In this document: positions 8,088 through 19,486 of the stretch, in pieces
How positions within the stretch are numbered: position 1 is the stretch's first letter
Layout: every line of letters starts with the position of its first letter
Assembly (NCBI RefSeq): GCF_012396185.1
Contig: NZ_JAAXOW010000004.1
Span: forward strand, 124,001 to 188,000
Reading direction: 5' to 3'
Length of the DNA: 64,000 nt
DNA from: Sanguibacter hominis ATCC BAA-789
GTDB taxonomy: Bacteria > Actinomycetota > Actinomycetes > Actinomycetales > Cellulomonadaceae
Translations under genes and position numbers: made by a program
Notes under the pieces: model-generated
Seen by the model: the letters and a program-made list of their open reading frames with translations, nothing else
Told to the model about the DNA's origin: nothing
The model's database searches: none

Positions 8088-8729
8088 ATGACTGACGCCA
8101 CCGGACCACGCCGACCGCACCGTCGGCCTGCGATGCTCGATCCGCAGCAGGCCGACGAGATCCCCGGCGTCAACGACCCCACCCTGCGCGCCGAGATCGC
8201 GCACACCACTGCGTGCGCGCTCGTCCGCGAGGCCCACGCGCACGAGGACCCCGAGGTCGTCGAACGTCTCGTCCGCCTCGTCGAGACCGAGGGGCTCGAC
8301 GTCGTCGCCGGGCTGTGGGCGGACTCCGCGCCCGAGACCCTGCCCGGCGCGCTGTGGCGCCTCTACGTGCTGCGCGAGTGGGTGCGCCGCGACCCCGCGA
8401 CGGTCACGCTCCGCTTCCGCCTCGGCGTCGTGCACGCGCCCGTCCACGAGGCCGTCGCCGGAGCCTCAGGCCCCTCGCCCGAGGACATGCTCCGCCTGGC
8501 CGACGCCGTCCTCTCCGGCGTCTTCGCAGGGGACCTCGCCGTCGCGCTCGAACGTGCGAGCGCGTTCTGCCGCATCCTCGCCGTCGGCGCGGCGTTCGAC
8601 GCCGACTCGGTCGACGTCACCGACGGCGTCCGCGCCACCCACATGACGCGACGGGCCTCGTCGCTCGTACGCACCGCCGAGGAGCTCGAGAGCTGCGCCC
8701 ACCTGTGGCGCGCGGGCATGCTCGACTGA
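8088..8729 (+). CDS. Conserved hypothetical actinobacterial protein
   Basis: This is a 213-residue soluble, mostly helical, acidic protein with no signal peptide or membrane span. The start region MLDPQQADEIPGVNDP and the middle ETLPGALWRLYVLREWVRRDP are familiar as a conserved actinobacterial family, but I know no proven role. ATG 8088 is used because it begins the conserved-looking part; no ribosome site precedes it, so translation may be leaderless. It is divergent from the MarR operon. Confidence 0.6.
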   Translation: MTDATGPRRPHRRPAMLDPQQADEIPGVNDPTLRAEIAHTTACALVREAHAHEDPEVVERLVRLVETEGLDVVAGLWADSAPETLPGALWRLYVLREWVRRDPATVTLRFRLGVVHAPVHEAVAGASGPSPEDMLRLADAVLSGVFAGDLAVALERASAFCRILAVGAAFDADSVDVTDGVRATHMTRRASSLVRTAEELESCAHLWRAGMLD

Positions 8730-8773
8730 CCTGACCCGGTGCGCCGTTCGGGAAGTGCACGGCAGACCGCGGC

Positions 8774-8966
8774 GTTAGAGTGGACGTGCGACGCCGGGCT
8801 GCGGTAGCCCCGGGCTCCATCATCAGCCGCTACGAGCGGCCCCGCGCCGAGAGGCGCTCCCGGCCCGGCGTCGTTCATCTCACTCCCGCACCGGGGCATA
8901 GGTCCCGCACGGTCCCCGGGCGAGATGGTGCAGCACCTGACCCTCATCCGGCAGATGCCTGCCGGA
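8774..8966 (+). ncRNA. Candidate structured RNA or leader upstream of the phosphate-uptake genes
   Basis: A TAGAGT -10-like box at 8775-8780 is followed by a long-range stem. CGACGCCGGGC at 8789-8799 pairs exactly with 8863-8873. It encloses two perfect hairpins: GCCGC/GCGGC at 8826-8840, and GCGCC/GGCGC at 8844-8857 closing a GAGA tetraloop. An 8-bp hairpin at 8947-8966 could terminate it. There is no supported reading frame in the stretch. It could be an independent small RNA or the first part of the DUF47-pit leader. It matches no RNA family that I recognise. Confidence 0.45.
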
Positions 8967-9043
8967 CGCCCGTGAAGTTGCGTGTTCACCCAAACGAGGT
9001 TCTACGCTGTACGCGACACCTCCCCTCGTCATCGGAGCTTCCC

Positions 9044-9664
9044 GTGCGCTTCCGTATCACCCCGCGCGATACATCTTTCTTCGACCTCTTCACCGCCTCG
9101 GCGGAGCACCTGGTCACCGGTTCGAAGCTCCTCAGCGAGCTCCTCGGTGCCGACAGGCAGGGCCGCAAGGCGATCGCGAAGCAGATGAACGAGGTGGAGC
9201 ACCTCGCCGACGAGGCGACGCACTCGATCCTGCGACGCATCAACTCGACGTTCGTCACGCCGTTCGACCGTGACGACATCTACGCGCTCGCCTCCGCGCT
9301 CGACGACTGCATGGACTTCATGGAGGAGGCGAGCGACCTGATCGTGCTCTACAAGCTCGACGACCTCCCGCGCCGCGTCGCCGACCAGATCCAGATCCTC
9401 CAGCGCTGCGCGGAGATCACCGCCGAGGCGATGCCGCGCCTGCGCTCCATGCAGGACCTCTCGGACTACTGGGTCGAGATCAACCGCCTCGAGAACCAGG
9501 CCGACAAGCTGCACCGCAAGCTCCTCGCGCAGATGTTCGACGACGTGACCGACCCGATCGAGCTCATGAAGCTCAAGGAGGTCGTCGAGATCCTCGAGGA
9601 GGCTGCCGACGCGTTCGAGAAGGTGGCGAACACGGTCGAGACCATCGCGGTCAAGGAGTCCTGA
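9044..9664 (+). CDS. DUF47 (PhoU-like) Pit accessory protein
   Basis: The 206-residue, all-helical cytoplasmic protein begins with FRITPRDTSFFDLFT, the usual start of DUF47. It contains PhoU-like acidic helices (EVEHLADEATHSILRRINSTF, split as EVEHLADEATH and SILRRINSTF; ALDDCMDFMEEASD). Members sit next to Pit transporters and are thought to regulate them. The GTG at 9044 gives the normal family length. A possible pho-type half-site GTTCACC lies about 60 bp upstream. The stop is 6 bp before the pit start, so both are co-transcribed. Confidence 0.9.
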   Translation: MRFRITPRDTSFFDLFTASAEHLVTGSKLLSELLGADRQGRKAIAKQMNEVEHLADEATHSILRRINSTFVTPFDRDDIYALASALDDCMDFMEEASDLIVLYKLDDLPRRVADQIQILQRCAEITAEAMPRLRSMQDLSDYWVEINRLENQADKLHRKLLAQMFDDVTDPIELMKLKEVVEILEEAADAFEKVANTVETIAVKES

Positions 9665-9670
9665 CCCCTC

Positions 9671-10675
9671 GTGGACGTCGCACTCGTTCTGGTCGTCGCC
9701 GCGCTCGCGCTGACGTTCGACTTCACCAACGGCTTCCACGACGCGGCCAACGCGATCGCCACCTCGGTGTCGACGCGCGCTCTCACGCCGCGTGCGGCGC
9801 TCGCCATGGCCGCGGTCATGAACTTCGCTGGCGCCCTCATGGGTACCGCGGTCGCGGAGACGATCGCTCACGAGATCATCCACATCGACGACGTCGGCAC
9901 GCGGCTCACGCTCGTCGCGGTGCTCGCCGCGCTCGTCGGCGCGATCGTGTGGAACCTCATCACCTGGTGGTTCGGCCTGCCGTCCTCCTCGACGCACGCG
10001 CTCATCGGTGGGCTCGTCGGCGCGGGGCTCGCTGGCGGGATCGCCGTCTACTGGGCGTCGATCGTCGAGAAGGTCGTCCTCCCGATGGTCATCTCGCCGA
10101 CGGTCGGCTTCGGTCTCGCGTTCCTCGTCATGGTCGGGGTCCTGTGGGTCTTCAAGAACGTCGCACCGGCGAAGGCGTCGCGCCGCTTCCGCATCGCGCA
10201 GACGGCGTCGGCTGCGGCCATGGCGCTCGGCCACGGGCTCCAGGACGCGCAGAAGACCATGGGCGTCATGTTCCTCGCGACGACCGCGATCGGGTGGACC
10301 ACGAAGGGTGACGCCATCCCGTGGGAGATCAAGATCCTGGCTGCGGCTGCGATCTCGGCGGGGACGGCCACGGGCGGCAAGCGCATCATGCGCACGCTCG
10401 GCCGCCGCATCATCGAGCTCGACCCGGCGCGCGGCTTCGTCGCCGAGTCGGTCTCCGCGGTCGTCCTGTACGTGAACGCGTTCTGGCTGCACGCCCCCGT
10501 GTCGACGACGCACACGATCACGACCGCGATCATGGGCGTCGGCGCGACCAAGCGGTTGTCGGCTGTGCGCTGGGGCGTCGCGAAGTCGATCGGCATGGCC
10601 TGGGTCCTCACGATCCCGGCCGCCGCAGGCGTCGCCGCGATCGTGTTCTGGATCCTGCACCCGATCCTCGGCTGA
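9671..10675 (+). CDS. pit: PiT-family inorganic phosphate transporter
   Basis: This 334-residue inner-membrane protein carries phosphate, probably as a metal-phosphate complex with protons. The duplicated PiT signature is visible twice: FDFTNGFHDAANAIATSVSTRAL, split as FDFTNGFHDAANAIA and TSVSTRAL, near residue 16, and the C-terminal half with VSTTHTITTAIMGVG near residue 276. About ten membrane segments are present. It follows the DUF47 gene by 6 bp and ends before a strong hairpin terminator. Confidence 0.95.
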   Translation: MDVALVLVVAALALTFDFTNGFHDAANAIATSVSTRALTPRAALAMAAVMNFAGALMGTAVAETIAHEIIHIDDVGTRLTLVAVLAALVGAIVWNLITWWFGLPSSSTHALIGGLVGAGLAGGIAVYWASIVEKVVLPMVISPTVGFGLAFLVMVGVLWVFKNVAPAKASRRFRIAQTASAAAMALGHGLQDAQKTMGVMFLATTAIGWTTKGDAIPWEIKILAAAAISAGTATGGKRIMRTLGRRIIELDPARGFVAESVSAVVLYVNAFWLHAPVSTTHTITTAIMGVGATKRLSAVRWGVAKSIGMAWVLTIPAAAGVAAIVFWILHPILG

Positions 10676-10707
10676 GGTCGCCCGCCGCCTGAGGCGGCCA
10701 GACGTAC

Positions 10708-10740
10708 CGACGGCTCCCGTGCTCAGCACGGGAGCCGTCG
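10708..10740. terminator. Terminator hairpin between pit and mutT1
   Basis: A perfect 15-bp stem (10708-10722 with 10726-10740) has a TCA loop and lies between two convergent genes. It lacks a T-run, as is common in GC-rich actinobacteria, and could serve both strands. Confidence 0.85.
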
Positions 10741-10760
10741 TCGTCAGGGGCTGGTGACGC

Positions 10761-11825
10761 TCAGGAGACCCCGGCCTTCGCCGTGAGGATCGCCTGGTGC
10801 AGGTGGCTCTGCGAGCGCTCGACGGCGACGACGCGCGGGCCGTCGCGGTGGTCGGCGACGTGGGCGATGAGCAGCTCGCCCGGCTTGAGGTACGGGTCCT
10901 GCGACGGCAGGTCGGCGCGGACCGCCTCGCGGGTGCGCGCGGAGAGGGCTCGCACGACCGTCGGGAGCACAGGACGGTGCGTGCACATCACTGCCGAGCG
11001 CGGCTCCTTGAGGAGGCGGTCGACGACGGCGGCGACCTTCCGCGGGGACGTCTCGTGAGCGAGCTCCGTCAGGTCGAAGCTCAAGCCCGACGCGAGGCCC
11101 GTGGCGCGGGCGTAGGGCGCCATCGAGTCGGCGCAGCGCAGCCAGTGCGACGTCGTGATCGACACCGCGCCGTATGCCGCGAGGATCGGGACGAGCGTCG
11201 CGGCCTGCAGGTATCCCGCTGGGGTGAGCGGCCGGTCCTCCTCGGTGCCCGCCCACGCTGCGCGCTTGCGCGCCCTTGCGTGCCGCGCCACGACGAGCGC
11301 GCGCGTGTCGAGGCGGCCCTTCGCGTGCGCGTGCACGAGCGCGTCGAGAGGTTCGCGGTCCGCGGGGCGTGTGAGGCGGCGTCGGGCATCGTCGACGCCG
11401 AGCCAGCACGCCTCGTCGATCTCGGCGGGGTCCACGGCTGGCACGGGCGTGCGCGCGCGCAGCGCAGGCGCGTCCTTGTCGGTCGCGCGTCGTGCGGCCC
11501 AGTAGTGCACACGCTTGAAGCGCCCCTCGGGCGTCTTGTACCGCAGCATCGGCAGCGGGATCCCGAGGACGATCGGCTTGCCGGTCTCCTCCGCGACCTC
11601 GCGGACCGCGCACTCCCGCAGCGTCTCGCCCGGGTCGAGCTTGCCCTTGGGCCACGACCAGTCGTCGTAGCGGGGGCGGTGGATGAGCTGGACCTGGAGC
11701 TCCCCCTTGCGGACGCGCCACACGAGCGCGCCGGCGGCCTCGATCGCGTGCCGGTGCGAGCTCTCGCCCGTGTCGACGAGGCTGCTGCCGCTCGGGACGT
11801 GTCCCTGCGTCGACAGGCGGCTCAC
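10761..11825 (-). CDS. mutT1: MutT1-like NUDIX hydrolase fused to a histidine phosphatase domain
   Basis: The protein has 354 residues in two domains. The first carries the NUDIX box G61...REVAEETG82, used to cleave oxidised nucleotides or diadenosine polyphosphates. The second, from about residue 172, is histidine-phosphatase-like with [11 protein letters not shown] (His182) and a distal CTHRPVLP. The second position of the usual RHG motif is kept but the glycine is replaced by alanine. This architecture is that of mycobacterial MutT1. The GTG start overlaps the ppk stop by 4 bp, placing it last in a mshD-ppk-mutT1 run. Confidence 0.9.
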   Translation of the reverse strand: MSRLSTQGHVPSGSSLVDTGESSHRHAIEAAGALVWRVRKGELQVQLIHRPRYDDWSWPKGKLDPGETLRECAVREVAEETGKPIVLGIPLPMLRYKTPEGRFKRVHYWAARRATDKDAPALRARTPVPAVDPAEIDEACWLGVDDARRRLTRPADREPLDALVHAHAKGRLDTRALVVARHARARKRAAWAGTEEDRPLTPAGYLQAATLVPILAAYGAVSITTSHWLRCADSMAPYARATGLASGLSFDLTELAHETSPRKVAAVVDRLLKEPRSAVMCTHRPVLPTVVRALSARTREAVRADLPSQDPYLKPGELLIAHVADHRDGPRVVAVERSQSHLHQAILTAKAGVS

Positions 11826-14116
11826 CGCCCGAGCCCGAGGCGTCGCCGCTGGCGCTGGATGAGCACTGCCTGGATGTCCTGGAGCGGCTCACCGTCGGGG
11901 CCGGTGTGGCGGTGCTCCCACGTGCCTGCGGCGTCGAGGACCCAGGACGCGGTCGAGTCGTCCATCGAGGCGTCGAGCAGCGCGATGAGGTTCTGCACCT
12001 GCTCGGGGTCGGCGATGGACACGAGCGCCTCGACGCGACGGTCGAGGTTGCGGTGCATGAGGTCGGCGGAGCCGATGAAGATGTCCGGGACGCCGTCGTT
12101 CGCGAACGCGAAGATGCGCGAGTGCTCGAGGTAGCGGCCGAGGATCGACCGGACCCGGATGGTCTCGCTGAGCCCGGGCACGCCTGGACGCACCGCGCAG
12201 ATGCCGCGGACGACGAGGTCGACCTGGGCGCCCGCCTGCGAGGCACGGTAGAGCGCGTCGATCGTGGCCTCGTCGACGATCGAGTTCACCTTGATCTTGA
12301 TCCACGCGGGCCGTCCGAGGCGCGCGTGCTCCGCCTCGCGGTCGATGCGCTCGATCAAGCCGGTCCGCACGGAGCGCGGCGCGACGAGCAGACGGTGGAA
12401 CTCGGACTTGGGCGCATACCCGGAGAGCTGGTTGAACAGCCGGGTGAGGTCCTGGCCCACGTCCGGGTCGCACGTGAGCAGGCCCAGGTCCGTGTACTGG
12501 CGGGCGGTCTTCGGGTTGTAGTTGCCGGTGCCGACGTGGCAGTAGCGGCGCAGCCCGTCGGCCTCCTGCCGCACGACGAGAGACAGCTTGCAGTGCGTCT
12601 TGAGCCCGACGATGCCGTAGACGACGTGCACACCCGCCTGCTCGAGCTTGCGCGCCCAGGAGATGTTGTTCTGCTCGTCGAAGCGAGCCTTGATCTCGAC
12701 GAGCGCGAGCACCTGCTTGCCGGCCTCGGCGGCGTCGATCAGGGCGTCGACGATCGGCGAGTCGCCTGAGGTCCGGTAGAGAGTCTGCTTGATCGCGAGG
12801 ACCGACGGGTCCGCCGCGGCCTGCTCGAGGAACGTCTGCACGGACGTCGAGAACGAGTCGTACGGGTGGTGCAGCAGGATGTCGCGGCGCTTGATCGCCG
12901 CGAACACGTCCGTCGGCTTCGCCGACTCGACCTCCGCGAGGTAACGGTGCGTCGTCGGGACGAAGCGCGGGTACTGGAGGTCAGGTCGGTCGATGTCGGC
13001 GATGAGGTGCAGGCCCGTGAGGTCGAGCGGCGCGGTGAGCTCGTACACCTCTTCGGGCTCGACGCCGAGCTCCCGCACGAGGAGCTTGCGGATGCGTGGC
13101 GTGATCGACTCGGTCAGCTCGAGGCGCACCGGCGGGCCGAAGCGTCGCCGCAGCAGCTCCTTCTCCATCGCCTGCAGGAGGTTCTCGGCGTCGTCCTCCT
13201 CAACCTCCACGTCCTCGTTGCGGGTGACGCGGAAGCTGTGGAACTCGAGGATCTCCATCCCCGGGAAGAGGTGGTCGAGGTGCTGCGAGATGACGTCCTC
13301 GAGCGGCACGAACGACGTGCGCTCGCTGCCCTCTGCGCCGGTCTGCGCGCCGGGCGCAGAGGGGCGGCCGCGGGAGTCGACGGCGATGAACCGGGGGAGC
13401 AGCGGCGGCACCTTGACGCGCGCGAAGTGCTCTTTGCCGGTGCTCGGGTTGCGGACGATGACCGCAAGGTTGAGCGACAGCCCCGAGATGTACGGGAACG
13501 GGTGCGCGGGGTCGACGGCGAGCGGGGTGAGCACCGGGAAGATCTGCTTGCGGAAGTACTTGTGCAGGCGGTCCTGCTCCTGGGTGGCCAGGTCCTCCCA
13601 GCGCACGATCGTGATGCCCTCGTCAGCGAGGGCGGGCTTGAGGTCGTCGAACACGCGAGCGTGCCGGGCCGCGAGGATGTGCGCGTGCTCGGCGATGCCC
13701 TCGAGCACCTGGCGCGGCGTCTGCCCGGACGCAGAGTTGACCGCGATGCCGGTCGCGATGCGGCGCTTGAGGCCGGCGACGCGGACCATGAAGAACTCGT
13801 CCAGGTTGGACGCGAAGATCGCGAGGAACCGCACGCGCTCGAGGAGGGGCAGGCCGGGGTTCTCGGCGAGCTCGAGGACGCGCTGGTTGAACGCGAGCCA
13901 GGACAGCTCGCGGTCCGCGAAGCGGTCGTCGGGGAGCGGGACGAGCTCCGGCGTGCGCTCGCCGCCCTGCTGCTCGGGCTCCGCGATGTGCTCGGCGATG
14001 TGCGCGGCGAGTTCAGGGTCGAGCGGGATCGTCGGCACGCCGGGGGCGCGGGCCTCGCCCGGAGCGGGAGCGCTGGCGGGGGCGGCTGGTCCGGTCGCGT
14101 CGTTCATGCTGCTCAT
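11822..14116 (-). CDS. ppk: Polyphosphate kinase PPK1
   Basis: This 764-residue enzyme makes inorganic polyphosphate from ATP. The N-terminal domain has [15 protein letters not shown]. The catalytic half contains His527 in [13 protein letters not shown], which matches the autophosphorylated histidine region of PPK1, and a second histidine-bearing HSRIFAF segment. The length is slightly above the usual 690 because of a proline/alanine-rich N-tail. ATG 14116 follows a GAGGTG site; ATG 14107 is an alternative. Coupling to mutT1 and nearness to the pit pair suggest a phosphate-handling neighbourhood. Confidence 0.95.
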   Translation of the reverse strand: MSSMNDATGPAAPASAPAPGEARAPGVPTIPLDPELAAHIAEHIAEPEQQGGERTPELVPLPDDRFADRELSWLAFNQRVLELAENPGLPLLERVRFLAIFASNLDEFFMVRVAGLKRRIATGIAVNSASGQTPRQVLEGIAEHAHILAARHARVFDDLKPALADEGITIVRWEDLATQEQDRLHKYFRKQIFPVLTPLAVDPAHPFPYISGLSLNLAVIVRNPSTGKEHFARVKVPPLLPRFIAVDSRGRPSAPGAQTGAEGSERTSFVPLEDVISQHLDHLFPGMEILEFHSFRVTRNEDVEVEEDDAENLLQAMEKELLRRRFGPPVRLELTESITPRIRKLLVRELGVEPEEVYELTAPLDLTGLHLIADIDRPDLQYPRFVPTTHRYLAEVESAKPTDVFAAIKRRDILLHHPYDSFSTSVQTFLEQAAADPSVLAIKQTLYRTSGDSPIVDALIDAAEAGKQVLALVEIKARFDEQNNISWARKLEQAGVHVVYGIVGLKTHCKLSLVVRQEADGLRRYCHVGTGNYNPKTARQYTDLGLLTCDPDVGQDLTRLFNQLSGYAPKSEFHRLLVAPRSVRTGLIERIDREAEHARLGRPAWIKIKVNSIVDEATIDALYRASQAGAQVDLVVRGICAVRPGVPGLSETIRVRSILGRYLEHSRIFAFANDGVPDIFIGSADLMHRNLDRRVEALVSIADPEQVQNLIALLDASMDDSTASWVLDAAGTWEHRHTGPDGEPLQDIQAVLIQRQRRRLGLGR

Positions 14117-14158
14117 CGTGGCACCTCGTGGTGACGCCGCGCGACCGCCTGAGGGCGC

Positions 14159-15148
14159 TCAGGCGCGCGTCGACCGCATGCGGACGCTGCGGGCCGTCGT
14201 CTCGAAGCCGGCCCGCAGGTAGGTCGCGACGGCGGGGACGTTGTCCGCGTCGACATAGAGGAACGCGCGGGGCAGTCCGCGCGCCGCGACGTGCGCGAGC
14301 CCGACGGCGGTCAGCAGGTGCCCGTAACCGCGCCCCTGCGAGTCAGGGTCGACACCGACGACGTACAGCTCGCCGCCGCTCTCGTCGACGACCTTGACCC
14401 ACACGAAGCCCGCGAGGGCTCCTGAGCCGGCGTCCTCGAGCAGCAGGAGGTCCTCGGCGCGGAACCAGGGCTCCTCGAGGCGGGCCTGCAGGTCGTCGCG
14501 CGTGAGGCGGCCCTGCTCGGGGTGCGTGGCGAAGGACCGCGCGTTGACCGCGAGCCACGCGTCCTCGTCGCGCCCGACCTCGAACGAGCGCAGCCGGGTC
14601 CCCATCGGCAGGGCGGGGTACTCGACCGCGGCCTCCGTCGCGGGCTCGACCGGAGCGCCACCGCCCGGGAGTACCGTGCCGACGGCAGGCTCGACGTCGC
14701 GCGACATGACCCACAGCTCGCGGGCAGGCTCGAGGCCGCGCGCAGCCGCGAACTCGAGGGCCTCGGGCAGGTTGCCGTGCGCCCACACGGAGAACGCGCC
14801 GGGTGTCGACGCCGCGGCGTGCCTCCCCGTCGCGGCGGGGACGTCGCGTGCGACGTCCGCGACCGCGTCGAGCAGCGCGGTGCCGATGCCGCGACGGCGC
14901 AGCTCGGGCGCGACGACGAGCTCGGCTGACGGCTCGTCGCCGCCGACGTCGACCTGCGCGTAACCGACCAGCGCGCCTGCGCCGTCGTGCGCGAGGACGT
15001 GGACGACCGGCGCCTGCGCGGACAGCCAGAGGAGCGTCTGACCGGACAGCGGCGCGGTGCCGTCCTGCTCCTCGGCGCGCCCGGCGAGGGAGCGCACTGC
15101 GGTGGCGTCGGCCGTGTCGAGGCTCTTGTGGACGAGGAGGATGTTCAC
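14159..15148 (-). CDS. mshD: Mycothiol synthase MshD
   Basis: This 329-residue enzyme acetylates Cys-GlcN-Ins with acetyl-CoA, the last step of mycothiol biosynthesis. Two GNAT domains are visible: the first with APELRRRGIGTALLDAV, the second with DPDSQGRGYGHLL. The MshD signature NARSFATHPEQG lies between them. The length matches known MshD. It is a strong marker for Actinobacteria and fits the mycothiol-dependent enzyme family gene at 33.3 kb. It lies 42 bp upstream of ppk on the same strand. Confidence 0.95.
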   Translation of the reverse strand: MNILLVHKSLDTADATAVRSLAGRAEEQDGTAPLSGQTLLWLSAQAPVVHVLAHDGAGALVGYAQVDVGGDEPSAELVVAPELRRRGIGTALLDAVADVARDVPAATGRHAAASTPGAFSVWAHGNLPEALEFAAARGLEPARELWVMSRDVEPAVGTVLPGGGAPVEPATEAAVEYPALPMGTRLRSFEVGRDEDAWLAVNARSFATHPEQGRLTRDDLQARLEEPWFRAEDLLLLEDAGSGALAGFVWVKVVDESGGELYVVGVDPDSQGRGYGHLLTAVGLAHVAARGLPRAFLYVDADNVPAVATYLRAGFETTARSVRMRSTRA

Positions 15149-15275
15149 CCGTCCAGTCCACCACGGTGACGTCGCACGCGCGACGGCGTACCCCCGGCAT
15201 CTGGCCCACGGTGGTCACAGGCCAGGCACAGGCTCGACCTACAGGCGTCCCAGGTGCGGGCGTGACGCTCGTGCC

Positions 15276-16657
15276 ATGACCTCACGCAGACGCCTGTTGA
15301 TCAACGCCGCCCTCGTGGCGGCCCTCGTCCTCGTCGGCACCGGGACATGGTGGTTGCTGCGACCAGGCGACGGTCAGAGCGCCGACGCTGCGACGGGGGC
15401 GGTGCGCACCGTGACCGCGCAGCGCGCCGATGTCACGGCGACGATCGCCGCGCAGGGCAACCTCGGCTCGGCGAAGGTCACGGACGTCTCGTTCGCGACG
15501 TCGGGCACGATCGCGTCGATCGACGTCGCCCTCGGCGACACCGTCACGAAGGGCGACCTGCTCGGCACCCTCGAGGACGACTCGGTGCAGGACTTGATCG
15601 ATGCCGCGCAGGACGCCGTGACCGAGGCCAAGGCGCAGGTCGCGACCGCGAGGCTCAACGTCACGTCCGCGAACGAGGCGGTGACCGAGGCGCAGGATGC
15701 GCTCGCGGCCGCGAAAGAAGCGGCCGCAGCTGCCGAGAAGGAGGCGAAGGCGAGCCCGACCGTCACCTCGTCCGGTGCGGGCACCAGCAGCGCGGCGCCG
15801 ACCGGGACACAGTCCCAGGTGACGTCCGCGAAGGCCCAGCGCTCCTCCGCCCAGGCCAACCTCACGAAGGCCCTCGCGACGCTCGCCGACGCGCAGGCGA
15901 ACCTCGCCGACGCGCGGGCCGCGCTCGACGACCTCACGCTCACGTCACCCGTGACGGGCGTCGTCACCGCGGTCACGGGCGCCGTCGGGCAGTCGACAGG
16001 CGCTGCCACGTCCGCAGCGTCGGGCGCGTCGGGCGCTGTCTCCGGCGCCAGCACCTCGAGCGCGTTCGTCACGATCTCCTCGCTCGCGAGGATGCAGGTC
16101 GCTGCGACCTTCGACGAGGCCGACGCCGCGAGGCTCGAGGTCGGTCAGGCCGCGACCGTCACGTTCCCCGCGGTCGACGACGTCACCGCCGAGGCCACGG
16201 TCACGGCGCTCGACCCCGTCGGCACCACGTCAGGCTCTGTCGTGACGTTCGGCGCGACGATCACCCTCGACGCCGTCCCCGACGGCGTCCGCCTGGGACA
16301 GACCGCCTCCGTGACCGTGACGACCGAGAGCGCGACCGACGTCGTCGCGGTCTCGAGCCAGGCCGTCGAGGTCTCGACGACCACCGACGGCGTCACGACC
16401 GGCAGCGTCACCGTGCAGGCGACCGACGGCAGCACCTCCGTGCGCTCCGTCGAGATCGGCGTCCAGGGTGACTCCCTCACCGAGATCACGTCCGGGCTCA
16501 CCGCCGGCGAGACGGTCGTCGTCTCCGTCGACACCGAGGTCGGCACCGCCACGACGAGCGAGCAGCGGGGCGGCTTCCCGGACTCGGGGTCCTTCCCCGG
16601 GGGCGTCCCGGGCGGTACCGGCGGGTTCACCGGCGGCCAGCTGCCGGGAGGCAACTG

Positions 16658-16658
<1 letters not shown>
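15276..16658 (+). CDS. Periplasmic adaptor subunit (MacA / HlyD-like) of an ABC exporter
   Basis: The 460-residue protein starts with a membrane anchor (residues 7-24) and then a biotinyl-lipoyl half (RADVTATIAAQGNLG, TSGTIASIDVALGDTVTKGD, the latter exactly twenty residues). A long Ala/Lys/Glu-rich coiled-coil hairpin follows at about 95-225, then the second lipoyl half (LTSPVTGVVTAV) and beta-barrel domains. The tail is rich in Gly and Pro (GGFPDSGSFPGG). It overlaps the ATPase gene by one base (TGATG). In Gram-positives such proteins pair with MacB-type transporters to move peptides or lipids outward. Confidence 0.9.
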
Positions 16659-18609
<1,951 letters not shown>

Positions 18610-18641
18610 ACCCCACCACCTCATCGACACCTGGAGCTGAC

Positions 18642-19217
18642 ATGACTCACGAGAACCCCGCTGCCGCCACGACACCCGGCACGACCCCCGAGGCGCTGCT
18701 CGCCGGGGAGCCTCAGACGCTGCCTGACGGTGGCCGCATCGTCTTCACGAAGCACAGACGGTCGACGGTGACCACGGTGCTCGGTGCCGTCGTCGCTGGC
18801 GCCGTCCTGTTCGCGGGCGGCGTGCTGACCGGCACGGCTCTCGGGGGCGACGACACCGGGCGTGGTCCCGGTGGGAGCCAGGCCGGGGCGTTCCCGCAGT
18901 CGCGCGGGGACCTGCCGGACGGCGCGCTCCCGGACGGCGGGACGCCCACCGCGTTCCCCGGCGCGACGAGCGGCGAGATCAGCGCGATCGGTGACGGGAC
19001 GCTCACCCTCACGACGGCCGACGGCACCGAGGTCACGGTGACGACGTCGGACGAGACCGCGGTCTCCCTGGTCGACGACGGCGAGGTGTCGAGCCTCGCG
19101 GTGGGCGACGCCGTGAGCGTCACGGGGACGACGGAGGACGACGCCGTGACGGCGTCGAGCATCCTCGTGGGCGACGTCGCCGACCTCGTCGGTGCAGGCC
19201 CCAAGAATCCACGCTAG
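18642..19217 (+). CDS. Membrane-anchored DUF5666-like protein
   Basis: This 191-residue protein has a disordered N-tail, one membrane helix (about 43-65), a Gly/Pro/Asp-rich spacer, and an outer domain. That domain has the two-strand repeats GEISAIGDGTLTLTTADGTE and AVGDAVSVTGTTEDD seen in DUF5666-like beta-barrels. It follows the permease by 32 bp with its own GGAG site. Its tie to the MacAB-like genes suggests an accessory or substrate-handling role, which is inference. Confidence 0.7.
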   Translation: MTHENPAAATTPGTTPEALLAGEPQTLPDGGRIVFTKHRRSTVTTVLGAVVAGAVLFAGGVLTGTALGGDDTGRGPGGSQAGAFPQSRGDLPDGALPDGGTPTAFPGATSGEISAIGDGTLTLTTADGTEVTVTTSDETAVSLVDDGEVSSLAVGDAVSVTGTTEDDAVTASSILVGDVADLVGAGPKNPR

Positions 19218-19412
19218 GTGTTGGCAGATGAAAAGACCAGGGCCTGAGAGCCTTGATATTCCGCCATTCTCGGGGCCAGAATGGAGTCATAACAGCACAG
19301 AGGAACAGGCGGAACCCACGCGCGATCAGTCCACGCATAGGACCTGTGAACGGGGCCGCTGCTCTCGACACAGCACACTGCACGCTTGATAACCCCTGTT
19401 CCTGCTGACCGG
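19218..19412. other. GC-poor intergenic stretch without a gene
   Basis: This stretch is clearly less GC-rich than its neighbours. Short frames here lack ribosome sites and family signals. It contains a perfect CCATTCT/AGAATGG inverted repeat around 19264-19284. It could be the scar of an inserted element, but no transposase or integrase fragment can be recognised. Confidence 0.35.
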
Positions 19413-19436
19413 ACGGCGTCCCGCTTGGGGCGCCGT
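19413..19436 (+). terminator. Hairpin upstream of the malic enzyme gene
   Basis: ACGGCGTCCC pairs with GGGGCGCCGT (one G-T pair) around a GCTT loop. It probably ends transcription coming from the MacAB-like operon. Confidence 0.65.
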
Positions 19437-19486
19437 TCGCGTGTCCGCGTCTGGCTGGCGCCGCAGGCCGCGAGCACAATGAAGCC

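Noticed and set aside
5661-8209. Long alternative minus-strand frames (600-800 codons) across the MFS-MarR region
   Set aside because: One is a histidine/arginine-rich shadow in another frame; the other is the true MFS frame extended upstream through the MarR gene in the wrong frame. The real starts are at 7426 and 7953.
9029-10729. 566-codon minus-strand frame over DUF47 and pit
   Set aside because: It is an Arg/Asp/His-rich antisense shadow of GC-rich codons with no domain, and it crosses the pit terminator.
12866-14222. Two plus-strand frames of over 400 codons opposite ppk
   Set aside because: Both are antisense shadows. The ppk product has full-length family motifs on the minus strand.
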